53,970 bases of DNA from Chloroflexota bacterium (GTDB taxonomy: Bacteria > Chloroflexota > Anaerolineae > Caldilineales > Caldilineaceae), in contig QEUW01000057.1 of assembly GCA_003577005.1 (NCBI GenBank), positions 1 through 53,970 of the forward strand. The letters run 5' to 3'. This document shows positions 8,779 to 17,559 of this stretch, piece by piece. Under the pieces are notes generated by a model. It was not told the origin of the DNA and ran no database searches. It was given only the letters and a program-made list of their open reading frames with translations. Each line of letters opens with the position of its first letter. Within the stretch, counting starts at the first letter, position 1. The position numbers and the translations under genes are program-made.

Positions 8779-9972
8779 ATGAACAATCTGGCGCGCCCCC
8801 GTATTCCGGTGGGCACAACCATCATTGCAATCGTTGCGTTTGTCGTGCTCTTGCTCATCTACAATTTTTCGAGCCAATTCTTCTACTTTTTTGAACGGGT
8901 CGACGAGGGTGAGGTTGGCGTCCAGTTCCAGGGCGGTCGGATCGCTGATGTGGTTGGCCCCGGCGTCTACAGCGATGTCGGTCTCTTTGTCGAGATGAAG
9001 CGCGTCTCCAGCCAGGCGGTCGCCTTTACCGTCACAGATGAAGAGCTGATCACCAAGGACAAACAGCGCATCGGCCTCATTGTAACCGGCGACATCTTCC
9101 GGCCCACCGTCAACCAAAAAGAGCTTTTACAGGCTCACTGGGCCCAGTACAACAACCTCTATCTCGACGACGAAGCCGTACGCGCCCGTGTCTCCGACCG
9201 CGCCAAGCAGGCCATGAAGGTCTGCGTGGGCGACCGCACCTTTGACGCCGCGGTCATCGGCAGCGCACGCGATGATCTGCGCTCTTGCATCGACACTGAG
9301 GTGAGCGAACTGGCGCGCAACTTTGGTCTTGAAGTGGAGAATGTGGCCGTGCCCGAGGTAATCATCTCGCACGAGGTCCAGGTTGGGTTGGATGCCATCG
9401 TCCAGCGCCGCTTGCAGACCGAACAGGCTGCGCAAGAAGAACTCAAGGCCAGGGCCGAAGCCGCCGCCGAACAGGCGCGGCAGGAAGGCGAGATCCGCGT
9501 CGCTCAGAGCCGCATCCAGGAGGAGGCGCGCCAGCAAAAGACGCTGGCCGAACTCGAGCAGGCCAAGATCGTTGCCCAAAAGGCTGTGATCGAGGCCGAA
9601 CGGGCCAATGAATTGGCGCGGGTCGAGGCCCAAAAAGCCATCATCGAAGCCGAGAAGGCGAACGAGTTGCTGGCCGCACAAAAGGAACTGGAGATCCAGT
9701 CTGTCTTGGCGCAGGCGGCTGTGGAACGGGCCAAGGTCGAGGTGGCCGTACAACTCGCCCTGGCCGAAGTGTACGGCGCTAACCCGGACTATGTCCAGCT
9801 GCTCATCGCCCAGGCCAACGCCAGCGCGCTCCAGGAAACCGATAAGATCATCTTTACGCCCAACGGCACGGTACCTACGCTGGTCATGCCTGGCCCTGGC
9901 ATCGTACCCACCGTGCAGGTGCCCACCCAGCAACCTACGCTCGAGCAACCTACGGCACAGACAGAAAACTGA
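8779..9972 (+). CDS. SPFH/band-7 (prohibitin/flotillin-like) membrane protein
   Basis: This 397-residue protein has an N-terminal membrane helix (about residues 14-34, IIAIVAFVVLLLIYNF). An SPFH domain of about 45-200 follows (EGEVGVQFQGGRI, GPGVYSDVGLFVEMKRVS, IGLIVTGDIFRPTV). A long Ala/Glu/Gln-rich coiled coil covers about 215-330, and a Pro/Thr-rich tail ends the protein. Such proteins oligomerise at membranes and scaffold microdomains or proteases; no specific partner can be named. A TACAAT at 8690-8695 could be its -10 box, but no good -35 is seen. The ATG at 8779 follows an AAAGGAATC ribosome-binding stretch. The respiratory operon begins 310 bases downstream. Confidence 0.88.
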   Translation: MNNLARPRIPVGTTIIAIVAFVVLLLIYNFSSQFFYFFERVDEGEVGVQFQGGRIADVVGPGVYSDVGLFVEMKRVSSQAVAFTVTDEELITKDKQRIGLIVTGDIFRPTVNQKELLQAHWAQYNNLYLDDEAVRARVSDRAKQAMKVCVGDRTFDAAVIGSARDDLRSCIDTEVSELARNFGLEVENVAVPEVIISHEVQVGLDAIVQRRLQTEQAAQEELKARAEAAAEQARQEGEIRVAQSRIQEEARQQKTLAELEQAKIVAQKAVIEAERANELARVEAQKAIIEAEKANELLAAQKELEIQSVLAQAAVERAKVEVAVQLALAEVYGANPDYVQLLIAQANASALQETDKIIFTPNGTVPTLVMPGPGIVPTVQVPTQQPTLEQPTAQTEN

Positions 9973-10070
9973 GGAAATGAGGAATGGAGAATGCGGCGTG
10001 CGGCATCGTCGCCAGCCGCTCTCCATTTCTCACCCCACCCGTCGTATTCACCACTTTGTACTCTGCCCCG

Positions 10071-10096
10071 GCGTTTGTGATAATTTTGACAAACGC
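10071..10096. promoter_or_regulatory. Operator-like palindrome over the Rieske promoter -35 box
   Basis: GCGTTTGT at 10071-10078 is matched by ACAAACGC at 10089-10096, a perfect 8-base inverted repeat with a 10-base AT-rich spacer. The right arm overlaps the TTGACA box, where a repressor would block RNA polymerase. No regulator is identified. Confidence 0.4.
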
Positions 10097-10114
10097 GGAC
10101 GCGTGTGCTATAGT
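10086..10114 (+). promoter_or_regulatory. Sigma70-type promoter of the Rieske-cytochrome operon
   Basis: A perfect TTGACA -35 box at 10086-10091 and a TATAGT -10 box at 10109-10114 are separated by exactly 17 bases. Transcription would start near 10121 and leave a leader of about 160 bases before the Rieske gene. Confidence 0.65.
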
Positions 10115-10282
10115 CGCAAACCAAAGCGACCACCATCTGTTCTGGCCAAATGAACGAGTACAGAACGAGATAGAACGATAGAAACGATAAAGTAGTCCAC
10201 ATAGTAATCCACTCGCTGTGCCGCTGTGATCGGGTCCGGCCCTGAATCAGGCGTCCACGTTTTGTAAGGAGATGAAGTAACG

Positions 10283-11188
10283 ATGGCGACGATTGGCGAA
10301 CTGAGCGGAGATGAACGTGAACAGCGCGCGGCTGAGTTAAAGCGCAAGATGCAGGAGGCGGCCAAACGAGCCAAAGCTGCTCGAAGCGAAGAAGCCGCCG
10401 CCGCTCCGGCACGGGTTGAGACCACGCCACCGGCCACAACGGCGCCTAAGGCGGAGCCGGCACCAGCAGCCGCAGCAGTTGCCAGTGCAGATTCAGCCAC
10501 CGCCACGGTCGAAGCAGTAGCAGTGGCTGAACAGCCCAGCACGGTCGAGCAAGCGACCGCAGACGGTGGGGAACCACCCGCACCGGTTGAGACCACAGCT
10601 GCCAGCAATGGACAGGGCGCTATCGCTGCAGTCAGTGGCCCAACGGGCGCAACCGCCAGCCCGGTTGCCGCTGTAGAAGAGGAAGAAGACCCCGAAGCAG
10701 CAGCACGCCGGGAGATGAACCGCCGCGAATTTCTCATGTACTCCTGGGGGGCGGCGTTGGGTCTGCTGACGTTACAGTCTGGCGTTGCCTCCTTCCTCTT
10801 TCTCTACCCTCGCTTCCGTGAGGGGGAATTTGGCGGCTCATTCACAAAAAGTCTCTCCGATTTTGGCGACCCTTCCGCGGCACCCACTGGCGATACAACT
10901 GGCAAGTTTTGGATGGTCACCACGAGTGAGGGGGAGCCAAAGGCCATTTATATGGTCTGCACCCACCTGGGCTGTTTGTACAAGTGGGTCGGAGCCAACA
11001 ACCGCTTTGAATGTCCGTGTCACGGCTCGAAGTTTAGCCACGACGGCTATTATATCGAAGGTCCCGCCCCCCGTTCGCTCGATTACTTCGAGATTGCCCA
11101 AGACGGGGATCAGGTTATCGTTAACACCGGACGCAAGGTCAACGGTGCACCGGCTGCCGAATCACCGGCGCGGGCAGTTCCAGCATAG
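10283..11188 (+). CDS. Rieske 2Fe-2S protein of a bc-type complex, with long Ala/Pro-rich N-terminal extension
   Basis: This 301-residue protein has cluster-binding motifs CTHLGC (226-231) and CPCHGS (244-249), giving the two Cys and two His ligands of a Rieske centre. It would pass electrons from quinol to cytochrome c in a quinol:cytochrome c oxidoreductase. A twin-arginine-like segment and helix ([18 protein letters not shown], from residue 145) form the membrane anchor. The 144 residues before it are Ala/Pro/Thr/Glu-rich low complexity, which is unusual. A start at residue 145 is possible, but the strong AAGGAGATG site lies before codon 1, and the frame is open and compositionally protein-like. 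Cytochrome b follows after 38 bases. Confidence 0.93.
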   Translation: MATIGELSGDEREQRAAELKRKMQEAAKRAKAARSEEAAAAPARVETTPPATTAPKAEPAPAAAAVASADSATATVEAVAVAEQPSTVEQATADGGEPPAPVETTAASNGQGAIAAVSGPTGATASPVAAVEEEEDPEAAARREMNRREFLMYSWGAALGLLTLQSGVASFLFLYPRFREGEFGGSFTKSLSDFGDPSAAPTGDTTGKFWMVTTSEGEPKAIYMVCTHLGCLYKWVGANNRFECPCHGSKFSHDGYYIEGPAPRSLDYFEIAQDGDQVIVNTGRKVNGAPAAESPARAVPA

Positions 11189-11226
11189 GCACTTGTTCAT
11201 CTCTAGAACATCTGGAGCAAAGTCAC

Positions 11227-12840
11227 ATGGCGGTACAACCCGAAGTTCAAAAGAAGAGCTTACTCAACACCGTACTCGACCTGGCCGATGATACCTTTAC
11301 CCGCGTCACCGCGGGGATCAGCGCCGGGGAATTTCGCAAGATGTTGCGCGGTGAGCCGCCTGGCCGGCCCAACCCGCGCCTGAAACCGCACTCTGAAGCA
11401 TTTTTGCTTCACATCAAGCCAACCTACTATCACGAAAGCGTGACGCGTTTTACGCACACCTTCCGGCTTGGTTTGTTGTCAACGTATCTCTTTTTTGTCG
11501 AGACCATCACCGGCATCTTTCTCATGATCTGGTATGCGCCCTCACCGGAACGCGCCTATGATGACATGATCCGGTTGCTCAGCAACGTTCCCTTTGGCCA
11601 GTTTATGCGCGACGTTCACCGGTTGGGGGCCGAGGCGATGGTGGCCATTGTCACCTTGCACATGGTGAGGACCTATCTCACCGGCAGCTACAAGCCGCCA
11701 CGCCAGTTTACCTGGTTCACCGGTGTAGTGCTGCTGGTGGTGACACTCTTCCTCAGCTTTTCGGGCTATCTGCTGCCGTGGGATCAGCTAGCCTTCTGGG
11801 CTGTGACTATCGGCACCTCCATGGCCGAGGCGGTGCCGCCGGCCATCGTCGGTGAAACGGTCAACCTGCTGGCGCGCGGCGCCCCCGACATCGGCGCCAA
11901 TGGGCTGTTGCGTTTCTACCTGCTGCACGTCTTCTTCCTGCCGCTGGTGCTGATCCTCTTCTTCTTTGTTCACTATTACAAGGTCGTGCACTTTGGCATC
12001 AGCCTGCCAGCACACGAGGAAGAGGTGGGGCAGGACACGGCCAACAAGGTGCCCGCCGACCGCCGTGTCTACTACCTGCCCGATGTGCTGATCGACGAGA
12101 CGAGCTTTCTCATCGGCTTCACCGCCCTGATGATCGTGGTCACCGTCTTCTTCTTCCAGGCGCCGCTGGAGTCGATTGCCAACCCGCAGTCCACCCCGCT
12201 GCATACCGTTGCGCCGTGGTATTTCTACTGGTTGCAAGGGCTGCTCAAGATCGCCGACAAGATGATCGCCGGTGTAATTTTGCCGGGTGTACTGCTGGTG
12301 TTGCTGGCGGCGATCCCCTATCTGGACCCGAACCCGAGCCGCCGCGCCAAAGACCGCCGTGTGGCGATCATCAGCGGCATCGTGGCCGGTACAGTGATGA
12401 TCATCCTGAGCTGGATGGGCACCCCCTACTATGCTGTACAGGCCTCGCCCGCTGTTGAGGTTGTGCAGGAATTGATGCCCGAAGAAGGCGCCGGTCATGT
12501 GCGCGAGATGGGCTACGAACATCTGCCGCTCGGCGTCTACGACACGCGCGAAGAATATCACATCGACGACCCTGTCTTCATGGAGTTGTTCCACGAATTC
12601 CAACACGGCGTCTCAAGTCGCGATGAAGAGTTTGATGACTTCAACAACGCCTATGGCATCCTGCGGATCACTCAGGAACAGCCCAATCTCAAACGCATCG
12701 GTTGGGAGATCTACTGGGTAAGCGCCGAGGGCATCGAAGAGAACTTTGCGCGCGACTTCTGGCTCCACCGAGATTCGCTCTACTGGGAGCAGTACGGGCT
12801 GAAAGATTTCAGCTACCTGCGCGAGTTTGGTCGAAATTGA
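11227..12840 (+). CDS. Cytochrome b (b6 plus subunit IV-like fusion) of the bc complex
   Basis: This 537-residue membrane protein is the quinol-oxidising, dihaem subunit. Haem-ligand histidines are H131 and H145 (helix B) and H234 and H249 (helix D). The 14 residues between H234 and H249 are the spacing typical of cytochrome b6 rather than mitochondrial cytochrome b. The motif [18 protein letters not shown] marks the first half, and [10 protein letters not shown] (about 327) is the PEWY-equivalent loop of the subunit IV half. About 100 residues after the last helix form an acidic soluble tail not found in the minimal family. It sits between Rieske and cytochrome c genes in one operon. Confidence 0.94.
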   Translation: MAVQPEVQKKSLLNTVLDLADDTFTRVTAGISAGEFRKMLRGEPPGRPNPRLKPHSEAFLLHIKPTYYHESVTRFTHTFRLGLLSTYLFFVETITGIFLMIWYAPSPERAYDDMIRLLSNVPFGQFMRDVHRLGAEAMVAIVTLHMVRTYLTGSYKPPRQFTWFTGVVLLVVTLFLSFSGYLLPWDQLAFWAVTIGTSMAEAVPPAIVGETVNLLARGAPDIGANGLLRFYLLHVFFLPLVLILFFFVHYYKVVHFGISLPAHEEEVGQDTANKVPADRRVYYLPDVLIDETSFLIGFTALMIVVTVFFFQAPLESIANPQSTPLHTVAPWYFYWLQGLLKIADKMIAGVILPGVLLVLLAAIPYLDPNPSRRAKDRRVAIISGIVAGTVMIILSWMGTPYYAVQASPAVEVVQELMPEEGAGHVREMGYEHLPLGVYDTREEYHIDDPVFMELFHEFQHGVSSRDEEFDDFNNAYGILRITQEQPNLKRIGWEIYWVSAEGIEENFARDFWLHRDSLYWEQYGLKDFSYLREFGRN

Positions 12841-12855
12841 TGTGACTGTTTACCA

Positions 12856-12888
12856 AGGTGACGGTTATCTCTCAGGTAACTGTCACCT
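12856..12888 (+). other. Intercistronic stem-loop between cytochrome b and cytochrome c genes
   Basis: AGGTGACGGTTAT (12856-12868) pairs with GTAACTGTCACCT (12876-12888), with two mismatches around an 8-base loop. It has no T-run, so it may act as a processing or stability hairpin and not a full terminator. The next gene starts 22 bases later. Confidence 0.5.
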
Positions 12889-12910
12889 CAGTTGTTAGAA
12901 AAGGATTCAC

Positions 12911-13870
12911 ATGCGCAAACCCTGGTATTCTTTTCTGTTTGTCAAGTCGCCCATTACCAAAATCATCTATGGCATTGCCGCGGTGATTATTTCGATTGGG
13001 GCGCTCTTGTTACAACAGATTGTCGAAGAGCCGCGCATGGCAGCGCAGACCGCCAACTGGGATGGACGTAGCACTGAAAAGGGCGCCGAGATCTTCGCCA
13101 ACAACTGTGCTAGTTGTCATGGCGCTGATGGCAAAGGGCTGCCGGGCGTGGCGCCGGCGCTGCACAGCAAATACTTCTTTATCCAACGGCTCGAGGATGT
13201 AGGCTATGCCGGCACGTTGCACGACTACGTCGCAGGCACCGTGGGCGCCGGTCGGCCCAGCAAGGCTGTCCGCCAGTGGGCGCAAATGATGCCGACCTGG
13301 GGTGTCCGCTACGGCGGCCCGTTGCGCGATGACCAGGTCGAGCATGTCACTAACTTTGTGCTCAACTGGGAAGAGGATGCGCTCAGCCAAAGCTGGGACC
13401 CGGCAAGCGACAACCGCGACCCCTGGCAACCCTTCCAGGATGCGCCCTCTCTTGCGGAGCCGGGTTCGATCACCCATACGGTCGGCACGGTTGGTGTAGC
13501 CGCGGTGACACCCGAACAGGTGGCCGGCGCTATCATCACACCTACAGCGCCAACAGTTGGCGCCATTGCCGCCGATACACCTGCCCAACTATTTGTTGTG
13601 ATGGGCTGTGGCGGCTGTCATCTGTTGGGTGAGATTGGCGTGGGAGTTACTGGCCCCGATCTAAACAATCTTGATGAAGTGGCCGCTACACGCGTGCCAG
13701 GTCAAGATGCTGAGACCTACGTCTATAACAGCATTGTCCATCCCAATGACTTTATCGTGGATGGCTATCCGAGCGGCATCATGCCGGATAACTTTGAGAC
13801 CCGGGTGGGTGAAGAAGAGATTCGCGGTCTGGTTACCTGGTTGTTGGACCCGAACCGGTCGTATGAATAG
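12911..13870 (+). CDS. Membrane-anchored dihaem cytochrome c of the bc complex
   Basis: This 319-residue protein has an N-terminal helix (about 17-36) and two haem c sites, CASCH (66-70) and CGGCH (233-237), in two cytochrome c domains joined by a Pro/Thr/Ala linker (about 180-225). Methionines in MMPTWG (126) and GIMPDNF (291) are likely axial ligands. It would take electrons from the Rieske centre and pass them to a terminal acceptor, like dihaem QcrC in actinobacteria, although the order and fusion differ. It is the last gene of the operon; a strong hairpin follows at 13892. Confidence 0.93.
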   Translation: MRKPWYSFLFVKSPITKIIYGIAAVIISIGALLLQQIVEEPRMAAQTANWDGRSTEKGAEIFANNCASCHGADGKGLPGVAPALHSKYFFIQRLEDVGYAGTLHDYVAGTVGAGRPSKAVRQWAQMMPTWGVRYGGPLRDDQVEHVTNFVLNWEEDALSQSWDPASDNRDPWQPFQDAPSLAEPGSITHTVGTVGVAAVTPEQVAGAIITPTAPTVGAIAADTPAQLFVVMGCGGCHLLGEIGVGVTGPDLNNLDEVAATRVPGQDAETYVYNSIVHPNDFIVDGYPSGIMPDNFETRVGEEEIRGLVTWLLDPNRSYE

Positions 13871-13891
13871 GGTCTGGTGATTGTACCGGCC

Positions 13892-13919
13892 AAAGGCGCC
13901 CTCTACAGAGGGCGCCTTT
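13892..13919 (+). terminator. Terminator hairpin after the Rieske-cytochrome operon
   Basis: A perfect 12-base stem AAAGGCGCCCTC/GAGGGCGCCTTT closes on a TACA loop, followed by GTGTTTGG. It lies 21 bases after the cytochrome c stop and just before the convergent membrane gene ends at 13928, so it may serve both directions. Confidence 0.75.
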
Positions 13920-13927
13920 GTGTTTGG

Positions 13928-14746
13928 CTATTGTCCCTCCCAACACGGCGTATCCAGCGGCAACTGGGTCAGGCTGAGCGCGGTGACGCCGCTGCGGTTC
14001 AGGTCGATGCGATAGCGGCGCCACGGGATATAAAAGAAGGTGTAGCCACGCAGACAGACCTGGCTGCCCACCTCATTGACAGTGTCGATGTCAAATTCGC
14101 CTGCGGCTTCCAAGTGGCGCACATCTTCCAGCGCCAACCGGTGTACCCACAGCCCCGTGATCCGATAGGTGAATTCGGCCGAACGCCGGGCATTGGTTGC
14201 CAGACGCAAATCCTCGCCCTGCGGGTTGGGCTGGGGTGGCTCGATAAAACGGGGCAACAGCGCCCACGGCAGTACGCCGAAAACCAACACAAAAAGCAAC
14301 CGCAGCCGCCGCGGTCGCTCCGGCCAGCGAAAAGCCACTGCCAGAATGGTCCAGACTACGCTAGCCACGAGCCAGAGCAACCAGAGCACCAGCCAGTTGA
14401 GGGCAAAATCCAGCGGGGTGATGACGGCGTTGCCGGCAAAATCGACGGTGGCAAAGGGGCGTGGATACCCACGCCAACCTGGACAGCCCTGCGGGCAACT
14501 GGCGCGGTAGGCCGGTGCCTCAAAGAGGTAAAAGCTAGCAATGCACATCACCAGCGAGATCAGCGCCAGCCCAACAGTGATGCGAAACCACTGGCGCGTC
14601 TGCTGTCGCCACCAGACACTCACCAAGAAGACGAGCAACAGCGAGACTCCCGCCAGCGCCGCCTCCGGCCAACTGGCAAAGGAGACCAACTCTCTCGACC
14701 ACTCTGGTAATTCAGTCACAAACTCAACCCCTTGCAAATAAATCAA
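13928..14746 (-). CDS. Unrecognised membrane protein, about five helices
   Basis: This 272-residue protein matches no family I can name. Hydrophobic segments lie at about 28-46 (AALAGVSLLLVFLVSVWW), 55-75, 108-140 (probably two) and 148-166. A loop with two cysteines (ASCPQGCPGW, about 82-91) sits between helices, and the final ~95 residues are soluble and beta-like (LATNARRSAEFTYRITGLWV). It is convergent with the cytochrome operon and divergent from the CrtO-like gene. A membrane-bound hypothetical protein is all that can be supported. Confidence 0.7.
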   Translation of the reverse strand: MIYLQGVEFVTELPEWSRELVSFASWPEAALAGVSLLLVFLVSVWWRQQTRQWFRITVGLALISLVMCIASFYLFEAPAYRASCPQGCPGWRGYPRPFATVDFAGNAVITPLDFALNWLVLWLLWLVASVVWTILAVAFRWPERPRRLRLLFVLVFGVLPWALLPRFIEPPQPNPQGEDLRLATNARRSAEFTYRITGLWVHRLALEDVRHLEAAGEFDIDTVNEVGSQVCLRGYTFFYIPWRRYRIDLNRSGVTALSLTQLPLDTPCWEGQ

Positions 14747-14764
14747 AATAGTATTCTACCGCAA

Positions 14765-14793
14765 AAGCGAAGCTTTTGTGAAAAGCTTCGCTT
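14765..14793. repeat. Perfect 13-base hairpin in a divergent intergenic region
   Basis: AAGCGAAGCTTTT pairs with AAAAGCTTCGCTT around a GTG loop. It lies between two divergent genes, so it is upstream of both and not an obvious terminator. It may be a regulatory site or a small repeat. A similar GAAGCGAGGC/GCCTCGCTTC hairpin occurs at 47850-47885. Confidence 0.6.
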
Positions 14794-14918
14794 CTGCTAA
14801 CTGGAGCAATATCAACAGACCTCCGGCAGGCGATCCTCGATACTATGGTTGATTGCGAGGGTTGATCTTTGTTCAACCTCCAAATCGGGTGGACCCGATC
14901 ATAAGCGACAGGATTCAC

Positions 14919-16487
14919 ATGCCAGACTGCGATGTACTCTTTGTTGGCGCCGGTCATAATGCGTTGGTTGCGGCTGGCTACCTGGCCCAGGCCGGCTATA
15001 AAGTCATCTTGCTCGAACGGCGCCACACGGTCGGCGGTGCAGTGGTGACCGAGGAGATCATCCCGGGCTTCAAGTTCGACCTGGGTGGTTCGGCGCACAT
15101 CCTGATCCACCACACGCCGATCCTGCACGATTTGAAACTGGCTGCCTACGGACTGGATTATATCGACCTCGACCCGCTCTTCTTTGCCCCCTTTCCCGAC
15201 GGCAGCCAGATCACCATCTGGAAAGATATCGACCGCACCTGCGCAAGCATTGCGGCCGTCTCGCCCATCGATGCAGACAACTATCGTCGCTTTATTGAAA
15301 CTTGGGAGCCGCTCGCCGAGGGCATGGTGCGGAGCTTTCTCGAACCGCCCACCGCCGGCAATCTGCTCCGCAACCTGGTCTGGCGCACGAGCCGGGGCCA
15401 CGAACGCTTTGAACGGCTGAGCGACATCCTACGCGGCTACGGCCAGTTGCTGCGCCAGACCTTTCACGACCCGCGCGTCCAGGCCGTGATCGGCTGGATG
15501 GCGGCACAGTCGGGCCCGCCGCCGGGCGAACCGCTGTCCGCCCCCTTTATGCTCTGGCACCCTATGTATCACCGTAGCGGGATGAAGCGCCCGCGTGGCG
15601 GTTCCGGCATGTTGACACAGGCACTGGCGCGCATGGTCCAGGCGCACGGCGGCCAGATCATCGCCGGCGCGCCCGTGCAACGAATCCTGGTGGAAGGTGG
15701 CCGCGCTGCCGGTGCCGAAACGACGGGTGGCATCCGTATCACAGCACGGGCGGTCGTCTCGGGTACGCACATCCACACCACGCTACAACTGTTGGAGGGG
15801 GCAACTGTTCCAGCGCAGGCGCGTAACTTGATTCGCGGCACACGGGTGGGCAACGGCTTTGGCATGATCGTCCGCTACGCCATGCACGAACTGCCCAATT
15901 ACACCGCCCAGCCTAGCCCCGTCGATGGAAAGCCAGCGCCGCACCATCAGGCGCTCCAATTCATCTGCCCCGACCTGGCCTATCTGGAGCGGGCGTATGG
16001 GGACTACCTCGGCGGCATCCCCGCGCGCGACCCTGCGCTCATCGCCATGACCTTCTCAGCCACCGACCCCACCCTAGCGCCGCCCGGAAAACACACACTG
16101 TTTCTCTGGGGTCAATATTATCCGTATAAGCTGGTTGGTGGGCTATCTTGGGACGAGATCGGCCAGAGCGTTGCCGACCGCATGTTGGCGAAGCTAGCCG
16201 AGTATGCGCCCAATGTCAAAAAGGCGGTCATCGGGCAACTGGTGGAGACGCCGCTCTACCTGGAGCGCGAACTGGGGCTCCTGCGTGGCAACGTCATGCA
16301 CCTGGAGATGTCCATCGACCAGATGTTTATGCTCCGCCCGGCGCTGACCCTGAGCCACTACCGCGGGCCGGTAAAGGGCCTCTATCTCACCGGCGCCAGC
16401 ACCCACCCTGGTGGCGGCATCATGGGCGCAGCAGGGCGGAACACCGCCCAGGTATTGCTGCACGATCTGAGCCGGCGGAGAGTCTGA
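14919..16487 (+). CDS. crtO: CrtO-like FAD-dependent carotenoid oxidoreductase (ketolase/desaturase superfamily)
   Basis: I took the ATG at 14919 (522 residues), because the dinucleotide-binding motif [19 protein letters not shown] then starts at about residue 4; the frame extends to 14853 without conservation. The protein ends with the CrtI-superfamily FAD motif [31 protein letters not shown] and GGAVVTEE are typical of CrtO/PYROXD2-like members. CrtO adds a 4-keto group to beta- or gamma-carotene rings, which fits a glycosylated keto-carotenoid pathway with the genes downstream. The ketolase call depends on context, and a different carotenoid dehydrogenase role cannot be excluded. A 253-base gap with palindromic repeats separates it from the cyclase gene. 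Confidence 0.8.
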   Translation: MPDCDVLFVGAGHNALVAAGYLAQAGYKVILLERRHTVGGAVVTEEIIPGFKFDLGGSAHILIHHTPILHDLKLAAYGLDYIDLDPLFFAPFPDGSQITIWKDIDRTCASIAAVSPIDADNYRRFIETWEPLAEGMVRSFLEPPTAGNLLRNLVWRTSRGHERFERLSDILRGYGQLLRQTFHDPRVQAVIGWMAAQSGPPPGEPLSAPFMLWHPMYHRSGMKRPRGGSGMLTQALARMVQAHGGQIIAGAPVQRILVEGGRAAGAETTGGIRITARAVVSGTHIHTTLQLLEGATVPAQARNLIRGTRVGNGFGMIVRYAMHELPNYTAQPSPVDGKPAPHHQALQFICPDLAYLERAYGDYLGGIPARDPALIAMTFSATDPTLAPPGKHTLFLWGQYYPYKLVGGLSWDEIGQSVADRMLAKLAEYAPNVKKAVIGQLVETPLYLERELGLLRGNVMHLEMSIDQMFMLRPALTLSHYRGPVKGLYLTGASTHPGGGIMGAAGRNTAQVLLHDLSRRRV

Positions 16488-16567
16488 ACCCGTTCGGAAA
16501 ATCTCTCACTGTCTTTTGTGCCAGGTTGCGTCATGCTATCCATGCACTAGAAGTTACGCACTTGCTC

Positions 16568-16600
16568 AGGTGGGACGCACTTTGGAAGTGCGTCGCACCT
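16568..16600. repeat. Palindromic repeat, GACGCACTT family (family 3)
   Basis: GACGCACTT (16574-16582) pairs perfectly with AAGTGCGTC (16586-16594) around a TGG loop; the outer AGGTG/CACCT extends the stem with two mismatches. CACCTCTGG follows. The copy at 45828-45859 has the same layout and the same CACCTCTGG flank. No open frame was found in 16488-16740. Confidence 0.65.
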
Positions 16601-16653
16601 CTGGAGTGCTAAGCCAACTGCGTAGCTCCTATGCACAATCGATCACAGGTTCG

Positions 16654-16689
16654 AGCCATAGCGGCAGTATGGAAACCGCCGCTACGGCT
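16654..16689. repeat. Inverted repeat upstream of the lycopene cyclase gene
   Basis: AGCCATAGCGGC (16654-16665) pairs with GCCGCTACGGCT (16678-16689), with one mismatch and a 12-base loop. It lies about 50 bases before the cyclase ATG, so it could affect its expression or be another dispersed palindrome. Confidence 0.5.
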
Positions 16690-16740
16690 TCGTAAACGGC
16701 ACATCGTTGGAGGTCGCACACCTTCGTCGGCAAGGACGTT

Positions 16741-17556
16741 ATGACCTATTTTGGCTTTCTCGCCCTCTTTTTGGGAATTCCGCTGATCCTCCTGGTCTCG
16801 TTGACAAAACGGGACGTTCGCCGTGGCCGCATGCTGCCTGCCCGGCTATGCAGTTGGCCGGCGCGCTTTGTCATCCTGGCGCATATCGTTGTCGCTGTCC
16901 TCTACACTACGCCGTGGGATAATTATCTGGTCGCCACAGGCGTTTGGTGGTATGATCCACGCCTGGTGACGGGAGTCGTCCTGGGCTGGGTCCCCATCGA
17001 GGAATACACCTTCTTCGTGTTACAAACGCTCGCTATGGGGCTGTTGCTGATCGTTTTGGCAAAACGGTTGCCTATGCCCGCTGATTCGCCCACCCAGCCG
17101 CCAGGCCGCACCGGTGTGCGGGTGGTAGCGACAGCCATAACCGGGATCATCTGGTTGACTTCGACCGTCGTCTTGCTGTCCGGTTGGGCGCCAGGCACCT
17201 ATTTGACGCTAATCCTCTCGTGGGCGTTGATCCCGGTCATCGTCCAACTGGCGATTGGCGCCGATATTCTCTGGCGCTACCGGAGATTGGTCTTCTGGAC
17301 GCTCGCACCGGCAACGCTCTACCTGGGTCTGGCCGATGCGCTCGCCATCGGCGCGGGCACATGGACCATCGACCCGGCCCAATCCACCGGCATCCTCATC
17401 GGCGCCTTGCCGCTGGAGGAAGCGCTCTTTTTCTTGATGACCAACCTGCTGGTCGTCTTTGGCATGGTGCTCGTCCTGGCTGCCGAGACGCAAGAGCGGG
17501 CGCCCAAAGCCGTGCTACGGGTGATTAAACTGTTTGCTCAACCGCAAGGGGCGTAA
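16741..17556 (+). CDS. crtYcd: Lycopene cyclase, fused CrtYc-CrtYd type
   Basis: This 271-residue protein has seven or so membrane helices and two homologous halves. The first half has TTPWDNYLVATGVWWY and WVPIEEYTFFVLQT; the second has LGLADALAIGAGTWTI and ALPLEEALFFLMTN. The paired P-x-E-E motifs mark the heterodimeric (CrtYc/CrtYd) cyclases, here fused as in archaeal and fungal enzymes. It should close one or both lycopene ends to beta-rings. A gap of 3 bases to the VOC gene suggests cotranslation. Confidence 0.9.
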   Translation: MTYFGFLALFLGIPLILLVSLTKRDVRRGRMLPARLCSWPARFVILAHIVVAVLYTTPWDNYLVATGVWWYDPRLVTGVVLGWVPIEEYTFFVLQTLAMGLLLIVLAKRLPMPADSPTQPPGRTGVRVVATAITGIIWLTSTVVLLSGWAPGTYLTLILSWALIPVIVQLAIGADILWRYRRLVFWTLAPATLYLGLADALAIGAGTWTIDPAQSTGILIGALPLEEALFFLMTNLLVVFGMVLVLAAETQERAPKAVLRVIKLFAQPQGA

Positions 17557-17559
17557 TCA

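Larger units (their letters stand above)
9973..10282 (+). other. Gene-free leader region before the Rieske operon
   Basis: This region holds a loose inverted repeat (AATGGAGA near 9983, TCTCCATT near 10018), the promoter at 10086-10114 with an overlapping palindrome, and about 165 bases of leader. The leader includes the repetitive AGAACGAGATAGAACGATAGA and ends in a strong ribosome-binding site, TAAGGAGATGAAG, before the ATG at 10283. No open frame in it looks coding. Confidence 0.6.

Noticed and set aside
9127..10026. A 299-residue minus-strand frame opposite the SPFH gene
   Set aside because: It is the antisense shadow of a coiled-coil gene with strong codon bias; its composition (Leu/Arg-rich, no domain) and lack of a ribosome site argue against coding.
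16640..16660. Possible tRNA T-arm (GGTTCGAGCC)
   Set aside because: The surrounding bases do not fold as acceptor, D and anticodon arms; the segment belongs to a simple inverted repeat.
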